A DNA stretch of 11,458 bases, taken from positions 1 to 11,458 of the forward strand of contig CANQXO010000040.1 of assembly GCA_947627825.1 (NCBI GenBank), given 5' to 3'. Source of the DNA: an uncultured Clostridia bacterium. GTDB lineage: Bacteria; Bacillota_A; Clostridia; TANB77; CAG-508. The notes under the pieces were generated by a model that had not been told where the DNA came from, searched no databases, and saw only the letters and a list, made by a program, of their open reading frames with translations. Shown one piece after another: positions 7,128-11,458 of this stretch. Within the stretch, counting starts at the first letter, position 1; each line of letters starts with the position of its first letter. Made by a program: the position numbers and the translations under genes.

Positions 7128-7164
7128 GTGTTAAACTATTTAACCCCGTCCCTAATAGTTTAGC
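7128..7164 (-). repeat. Palindrome unit A' (inverted), overlapping the PBP2 3' end
   Basis: Inverted type A copy, identical to A as a reverse complement. On the minus strand its first bases encode the last Leu-Asn-Tyr codons of PBP2, and its TAG (7152-7154) is the PBP2 stop codon. Confidence 0.9.
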
Positions 7165-9233
7165 TCAATCATCGGTATAGCTGTCATGTCTTCTGTGATT
7201 TTGTTAGCATTCATTCCAAAGTATTCTGCTATAATATCTCTTGCTACTTCTGCAGTGTAACTTCCATGCCCTCCGTTTTCTACCATTACTACTACTGCTA
7301 TTTCAGGATTGTCAAATGGTGCAAAGCCAACGAACCATGCATTTGTTTTGTTTCCTGCTTCGGCAGAACCTGTTTTTCCACCTACTTCTATGTTGAAGCC
7401 TCTAAATACAGAGGCTGCTGTTCCTCCAGATTCTGTAGTAACACCTTTCATTCCTTCTTTTACTGCTTGTATTGTTTCTTGTTTAAATGGTAGTTGCTCC
7501 ATTTCGTCTCTTTGCCTGTTTAGCCTTTGGTCTACAAAATTTTGTATTTCTTGTTTTGGTACTTCATTTCCGCTTGCATCTACAATTGATTTTATTATTG
7601 TTACATTTAAATTTTTTCCTCCGTTTGCTATCATGCTTGTGTATTTTGCCATTTGCAATGTTGTAAAACTGTTGTCCCCTTGGCCTATGGCTGCAACTAA
7701 AGTTAAACCATCTGTCCATAAATTGTGAAATAATTCTGATGTTTCTTTACTTGCTACATAACCTGCCTCTTCTCCTAATAGCTCTACTCCTGTTTTCTTT
7801 CCTAATCCTAAATAGTTTGCATATTTTTTTAAGTTATCTATTCCTACTCTTCTTCCTGTTTCATAGAAGAAATAGTTACATGAACGTACTATTGCTTGGG
7901 ATACATTTAAATATCCATGTCCACTTCTGTTCCAGCAATGTGGGGTATAATCTTTGTAATACCTATATGTTCCTACATCATTTATTTTTTCTGTTGGAGT
8001 TATTGCTCCTGTTTCTAGGCCCGCTATGGCTGTTACCATTTTAAATGTTGAACCTGGAGATGATATTGATTGTATTGCTCTGTTAAATAGTGGACTGTGT
8101 GCCGCTTCTGAATTATATTCATCATATTTTGCTTGGCTTATTCCATTTACAAATTGCCCTGGCTCAAAATCTGGATAACTTGCCATTGCTAGTACTTCCC
8201 CTGTGTTTACATTTAGCACTACTGCTGAACCAGCATTTGCATCGAATCTTTCTGAAAAGCCACCTGTTGCAATTTTGTTTATGTTTGCTTCTAGTGCATT
8301 TTCTGTAACTTGCTGAAGGTTTGCATCTATTGTTAATATAACATCTGAACCAGCTATGGCTTCTTGTGATACATATTCGCTTGTTACTGTTCCATCAACT
8401 GCCATATCTATTTGCTTTATTCCATTCTTCCCTTTTAAATATGGCTCAAATATATATTCTATACCTGTTCTTCCTATTATATCGTTAGGGTCATATATAT
8501 CTTCTTTTCCTTTTAGGTCATCTTCTTCTACTCTTCCTATGTAGCCTAATATGTGTGATGCTAGACTTCCAGATGGATAATTTCTGGTTGGATTTATTGG
8601 AATACTTATTCCTGGGAATGAGTCGTTTTGCTCGTTTAATTGTGCTAATGTGTTTTGACTTATATTTGTTGCTATTTGTACTGGCCTTGTGTTGCTATAA
8701 CCATTTTTGGCTATTACATATCTTAATGTCATTATTTTTCGACATTCTTCGACATTTTCATTGTTTATTTGATATTTTTCTTTTAATATGTAGAAACACT
8801 CTTCTGCTGTTTTGCCTTGTTCTATATTGTTGTTTGTTTTCCATGTATTTTGACTTTCTTCACTTATTGTGAATGCAAATGGATTTATGGATATTGGTAA
8901 ATCATCTTTATATTTGTCCCCATTTGCTTCTAATAATTGTGCAAATTTTAATAATGTCGAATTTAGGGTTTCCGTGTCGATTTTTGTCTTGTACAATTCT
9001 ACATCGACACCTGATATTGTACCTGCTAATATGTTTCCTGATTGATCCCTTATATTGCCTCTTTGAGCTTCTAATGTACTTTCTCTAGTAAGCCTTGTGT
9101 TTGATGTTTCTCTATATTCTTCACCATGCACTATTTGTAGGTTAAATAATTGAATTAATAGTATAGCCCCTGCTATATATATAATAGTAGCAACTATATT
9201 GTATCTTAACTTTATATTACTATTTTTTTTCAA
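7152..9233 (-). CDS. mrdA: Penicillin-binding protein 2 (MrdA-type class B transpeptidase)
   Basis: This D,D-transpeptidase cross-links side-wall peptidoglycan as part of the rod (elongation) complex, anchored outside the membrane. It is complete at 693 residues. A short cytoplasmic tail and one TM helix (about 11-31) are followed by the dimerisation-domain motif RGNIRDQSG (58-66). The transpeptidase motifs are all present: STFK with Ser395/Lys398, SCN at 451-453 and KTGS at 620-623. There are no PASTA domains. The start is TTG at 9233, supported by GAGGAGGTGG (9238-9247) with 7 nt spacing. It lies 61 bp after mreD in the usual mre order, which favours the elongation PBP2 over a sporulation (SpoVD) or septal paralogue. 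Its last codons and stop codon lie inside repeat unit A', so the natural C-terminus may have been changed by the element. Confidence 0.95.
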   Translation of the reverse strand: MKKNSNIKLRYNIVATIIYIAGAILLIQLFNLQIVHGEEYRETSNTRLTRESTLEAQRGNIRDQSGNILAGTISGVDVELYKTKIDTETLNSTLLKFAQLLEANGDKYKDDLPISINPFAFTISEESQNTWKTNNNIEQGKTAEECFYILKEKYQINNENVEECRKIMTLRYVIAKNGYSNTRPVQIATNISQNTLAQLNEQNDSFPGISIPINPTRNYPSGSLASHILGYIGRVEEDDLKGKEDIYDPNDIIGRTGIEYIFEPYLKGKNGIKQIDMAVDGTVTSEYVSQEAIAGSDVILTIDANLQQVTENALEANINKIATGGFSERFDANAGSAVVLNVNTGEVLAMASYPDFEPGQFVNGISQAKYDEYNSEAAHSPLFNRAIQSISSPGSTFKMVTAIAGLETGAITPTEKINDVGTYRYYKDYTPHCWNRSGHGYLNVSQAIVRSCNYFFYETGRRVGIDNLKKYANYLGLGKKTGVELLGEEAGYVASKETSELFHNLWTDGLTLVAAIGQGDNSFTTLQMAKYTSMIANGGKNLNVTIIKSIVDASGNEVPKQEIQNFVDQRLNRQRDEMEQLPFKQETIQAVKEGMKGVTTESGGTAASVFRGFNIEVGGKTGSAEAGNKTNAWFVGFAPFDNPEIAVVVMVENGGHGSYTAEVARDIIAEYFGMNANKITEDMTAIPMIELNY

Positions 9234-9294
9234 TTATCCACCTCCTCTTGACCTTATATTTATGCCATTTACAAAATTCTTTAAAGGTCACCTT

Positions 9295-9828
9295 TTAAAA
9301 ATACCTTGTTAATACTTTTTGACCTTTAAATATATCTTCTAATATGTAGCCTGCCCTTTGCATTAAAGGGTATACTATTATTGTTAATATTACATTAAAT
9401 GCTACTTCTATTGCTAATATTTTAGAAAAATTTAGTATTTCCATATTTATTGAAAACTGTGCTACATTAAAAATATATGAACCTATTTCATATACTGCTG
9501 TAACACCTGCTACCATTAGCATTACTGTTAACCTGCTATCTTTTGAAAAGTTTTTGTCCAAATAGCCACCTAAAAAGCCAACTATACCCAACATAATTGT
9601 TGAAGCACCTATGTTTTTTCCAAGTATTACATCTAAAAATATGCCTAATACTACTCCGTATATTGTTCCAACTCTTTGACCTGCAAATAGCCCTATAAAT
9701 AATGCTAATATTATGAATAAATTTGGCTTTACGCCAGCTATTGTGAACCAATTAAAAAAATTGGCTTGTAATAAAAATATAATTATAAAAATTATAAAAA
9801 TTACTACTATTGATAATGCTTTTTTCAA
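9295..9828 (-). CDS. mreD: Rod shape-determining membrane protein MreD
   Basis: MreD is an integral membrane member of the elongasome. At 177 residues it has the usual length and is hydrophobic throughout, with about five or six TM segments: near 5-22, 36-52, 56-70, 77-90, 103-122 and 139-156. The conserved-type features are the N-terminal helix followed by a KPNLFIILALFIGLFAG stretch, then GTIYGVVLGIFLDVILGKNIG, typical of the MreD family. The start is TTG at 9828, with AAGGAC at 9838-9843 and 9 nt spacing; no ATG or GTG start is found upstream in frame. It sits between mreC and PBP2 in the standard order. The 141-nt gap to mreC contains a hairpin (9854-9882). Confidence 0.93.
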   Translation of the reverse strand: MKKALSIVVIFIIFIIIFLLQANFFNWFTIAGVKPNLFIILALFIGLFAGQRVGTIYGVVLGIFLDVILGKNIGASTIMLGIVGFLGGYLDKNFSKDSRLTVMLMVAGVTAVYEIGSYIFNVAQFSINMEILNFSKILAIEVAFNVILTIIVYPLMQRAGYILEDIFKGQKVLTRYF

Positions 9829-9853
9829 TTTATTAGTGTCCTTAAATATATTT

Positions 9854-9882
9854 AGGTTTTTATGTAGGCTACCTATAAACCT
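9854..9882. other. Hairpin in the mreC-mreD spacer
   Basis: AGGTTTTTATGTAG (9854-9867) and CTACCTATAAACCT (9869-9882) pair at 12 of 14 positions around a single G. No T-run follows it on the minus strand, so it is not an intrinsic terminator. It lies about 10 nt upstream of the mreD ribosome binding site and could affect mRNA processing or mreD translation. Confidence 0.4.
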
Positions 9883-9969
9883 TTCCCTTTTGTGTATTAA
9901 TTTTAATTTTTTCCTATAAATGTCTTTTGTATGCTATATACAATTTATTACTTGCACTTTTATATATAA

Positions 9970-10794
9970 TTATTGTGTTATTACTAATACTGTTTCTAAT
10001 TTTGTAAAATCTACTGCTGTTTCTATTTTTGCATATCTATCCGGCTTATTCTGCGTATTAGTTACTTCCGTAATAGTTCCTATTAATATACCTTTTGGAT
10101 ATATTCCTCCCAAGCCTGAAGTTTCTACTGTATCACCTTGAAGTACTGTAGCATCTGTAGGTATATATGTTGCTCTTAATGTAGACTCTTCTTCCAATGT
10201 ACCTTTGGCTATTAAATTATCTCTTGTGCTTGTTATAGTACAGCTTATTGAACTTGATGTATCTACTATAGTTTGAACTTTGGCTGTTGTTTCTGTTACT
10301 GATATTATATGTCCAACTAATCCCTTTTCTGAAATTACTGGCATATTTACTTTTATTCCATCATTTTCTCCTATATTTATTATTATAATATCACTATAAT
10401 TTGTTATATCTTTATTTATTACATACCCTGGAACAGTAGTATATTCGGTGTATTTATCTTTTAAATTTACATATTCTTTTAATGTCGAATTTTCTGCTTT
10501 AATTATTTCTAACTCTCTTAATTCTTCTTCCAATTCACTATTACGTTTTTTTAAGTCTATATTTTCATCTTTAAGTTTGTTTATATCTGTAAAAAAGCTA
10601 TCATTTCCGGCAATACCATTTTTTAAATATGTAAGCCCATTTTGAATAGGTATGATAAAATAACCTAATACACCTTCTAATGATGATAGGTCATTTGATC
10701 GTATGTTGGAAACTATAACAATAACAATTAATATTATAACTGTTATGATTATGCCTATTACTCCTCTTTTTTTGGACTTATGCATATTAACCAT
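9970..10794 (-). CDS. mreC: Rod shape-determining protein MreC
   Basis: MreC is a single-pass membrane protein that links cytoplasmic MreB and MreD to PBP2 outside the membrane. It is complete at 274 residues. A basic start (HKSKKR) precedes one TM helix (about 12-29). A coiled coil covers about 70-112 (NKLKDENIDLKKRNSELEEE), with the twin beta-barrel domain from about 118 to the end (VPGYVINKDITNYSDIIIIN, GIKVNMPVISEKGLVGHI, DTVETSGLGGIYPKGILIG). The start ATG at 10794 has AAAGGA just upstream with short (about 5 nt) spacing; a second ATG three codons in is a possible alternative. It follows mreB by 87 nt in the same direction, as in most Firmicute mre operons. Confidence 0.95.
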   Translation of the reverse strand: MVNMHKSKKRGVIGIIITVIILIVIVIVSNIRSNDLSSLEGVLGYFIIPIQNGLTYLKNGIAGNDSFFTDINKLKDENIDLKKRNSELEEELRELEIIKAENSTLKEYVNLKDKYTEYTTVPGYVINKDITNYSDIIIINIGENDGIKVNMPVISEKGLVGHIISVTETTAKVQTIVDTSSSISCTITSTRDNLIAKGTLEEESTLRATYIPTDATVLQGDTVETSGLGGIYPKGILIGTITEVTNTQNKPDRYAKIETAVDFTKLETVLVITQ

Positions 10795-10881
10795 CTATTC
10801 CTTTCTAGCTTTTCTTTCAAGGCATACATTTTTTACTTCTGTAGCTTTTCATTAAGTCATATTTATTTTTCTTAAGTTTTA

Positions 10882-11458
10882 CTACTTTCTTTTTCTTGAT
10901 GTTGTTAATACACTTCTTAATTTTTCTAAATCTTCTACTGTTTTTTGAGTTCCTTGTACCACACTTTCTAATGGGTTTTCTGCTATATATACTGGCATTC
11001 CTGTACATAAGCTAAGTAATTTGTCGAAATTTTGTATTAGAGCTCCTCCTCCTGTTAAAATAATACCTCTTTGAGCTATATCTGATGACAGCTCTGGTGG
11101 AGTTTTTTCTATAGTTTGCTTTACACTTTCTACTATTTCCATTATTGAATCTTGTATTGCTGCTTGAATTTGTGATGAATATACTGTTATATTTTTTGGA
11201 AGCCCTGTTGCTAAATCAATTCCTCTTACTTGCATTGATGTATCTGTTACTAAAGGCATTGCACACCCTAATGTCATTTTTATTTGCTCTGCTGTTGATT
11301 CCCCTATTGCTAAATTTAATTCTTTTCTAATATAGTTTAAAATATCTTCATCTAACTCATCTCCAGCTATTCTTATAGAGCCACTTACTACAATTCCACC
11401 TAATGATATAACTGCTACTTCTGTAGTTCCTCCACCAATGTCTATTATCATACTTCCG
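10882..11458 (-). CDS. mreB: Rod shape-determining protein MreB, partial (5' end outside window)
   Basis: MreB is the bacterial actin homologue that forms ATP-dependent membrane filaments and guides side-wall synthesis. About 192 C-terminal residues of a family normally near 335-345 are visible; the frame is open to the window edge, and the Met at 11451 is internal (Gly-Ser precedes it in frame). It includes the phosphate-2 motif DIGGGTTEVAVISLGG and GDELDEDILNYIRKEL, then the adenosine-binding segment ILTGGGALIQNFDKLL. Near the C-terminus, the ENPLESVVQGTQK segment aligns with the family's common CVAxGTGK region but differs in detail. The end is basic (SRKRK). It is the first visible gene of the mre operon. 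Confidence 0.95.
   Translation of the reverse strand, partial: GSMIIDIGGGTTEVAVISLGGIVVSGSIRIAGDELDEDILNYIRKELNLAIGESTAEQIKMTLGCAMPLVTDTSMQVRGIDLATGLPKNITVYSSQIQAAIQDSIMEIVESVKQTIEKTPPELSSDIAQRGIILTGGGALIQNFDKLLSLCTGMPVYIAENPLESVVQGTQKTVEDLEKLRSVLTTSRKRK

Larger units (their letters stand above)
6937..7164. repeat. Nested palindrome of four 37-bp units (REP/BIME- or MITE-like)
   Basis: Four copies of one 37-bp unit are arranged A (6937-6973), B (6987-7023), B' (7065-7101, inverted) and A' (7128-7164, inverted). A and A' are perfect reverse complements over 37 bp, and so are B and B'. A and B types differ at two core positions and at the outer ends. Each unit also holds its own small inverted repeat (TAAACTAT...ATAGTTTA) around the core AGGGGACGGGGTTAA. 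The loop between B and B' is 41 nt. In the PBP2-minC transcript this could fold into two stacked 37-bp duplexes. The GGGACGGGG core resembles repeat families I associate with REP elements mobilised by IS200-like (RAYT) transposases in Clostridia; that link is from memory. No transposase is in the window. Confidence 0.9.

Noticed and set aside
6937..7164. The four GGGACGGGG units as a CRISPR array
   Set aside because: The copies are in opposite orientations as two inverted pairs, the spacers are unequal (13, 41 and 26 nt) and AT-rich, and no cas gene is present.
6937..7164. The palindrome as an intrinsic terminator or G-quadruplex
   Set aside because: No T-run follows the outer arm in either direction. 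Each strand of a unit has only two G-runs, too few for a quadruplex within one unit.
7266..9088. Plus-strand open frames opposite PBP2
   Set aside because: They are antisense to a complete gene with all catalytic motifs intact and have no start signals.
9283..9296. Small palindrome AAAGGTCACCTTT between mreD and PBP2
   Set aside because: The arms meet with no usable loop and no T-run follows; too short to call a regulatory site.
9536..9751. Minus-strand 71-codon open frame within mreD
   Set aside because: It is a shifted frame inside the intact mreD gene, with no ribosome binding site.
10817..11008. Minus-strand 63-codon basic open frame overlapping the mreB 3' end
   Set aside because: It is out of frame with the clear MreB coding sequence and its Lys/Arg/Asn content follows from A-rich DNA.

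Overview
The DNA is very AT-rich, with strong Gram-positive Shine-Dalgarno sequences (AGGAGG type), several TTG starts, a MreB-MreC-MreD-PBP2-MinC cluster and a giant DUF11/SdrD-type surface protein. This points to a low-GC Firmicute, most likely a Clostridia lineage of the gut type. That placement is inferred from family resemblance and base composition; no rRNA is present to confirm it.

Right part (about 6294-11458, all on the minus strand): a cell-shape and division operon read from right to left. It holds the 3' part of mreB (runs off the window), mreC, mreD, a class B penicillin-binding protein (PBP2/MrdA type) and minC. MreB filaments, MreC, MreD and PBP2 form the elongasome that drives side-wall peptidoglycan synthesis. 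MinC is the division-site inhibitor. No minD or minE follows minC; the next genes lie on the opposite strand.

Between PBP2 and minC (6937-7164) lies the most unusual structure of the window: four copies of a 37-bp unit with a GGGACGGGG core, arranged as a nested palindrome A-B-B'-A'. A matches A' and B matches B' perfectly as reverse complements, while the spacers differ. The outer copy supplies the last three codons and the stop codon of the PBP2 gene, and the other outer copy ends 6 nt before the minC ribosome binding site. It resembles a REP/BIME- or MITE-like element. No transposase is in the window.

Middle (about 5355-6293): an AT-rich divergent intergenic region with an imperfect palindrome and a possible sporulation-type promoter. 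It precedes two small plus-strand genes that overlap by a few bases: an Asn-rich protein with a conserved-looking DPR...LKPYL C-terminal half, and a 70-residue protein with a hydrophobic C-terminus. Neither has a function I can name.

Left part (1-5354, minus strand): a 1686-residue secreted and membrane- or wall-anchored surface protein made of several DUF11-like beta-sandwich domains and one SdrD-B-like calcium-binding domain. It has an 11-residue tandem repeat after the signal peptide and a C-terminal TM anchor preceded by a degenerate LPxTG-like motif (SIRTGE). Seventeen bases downstream starts a second secreted protein with a clear signal peptide, of which only the first 92 codons are in the window.
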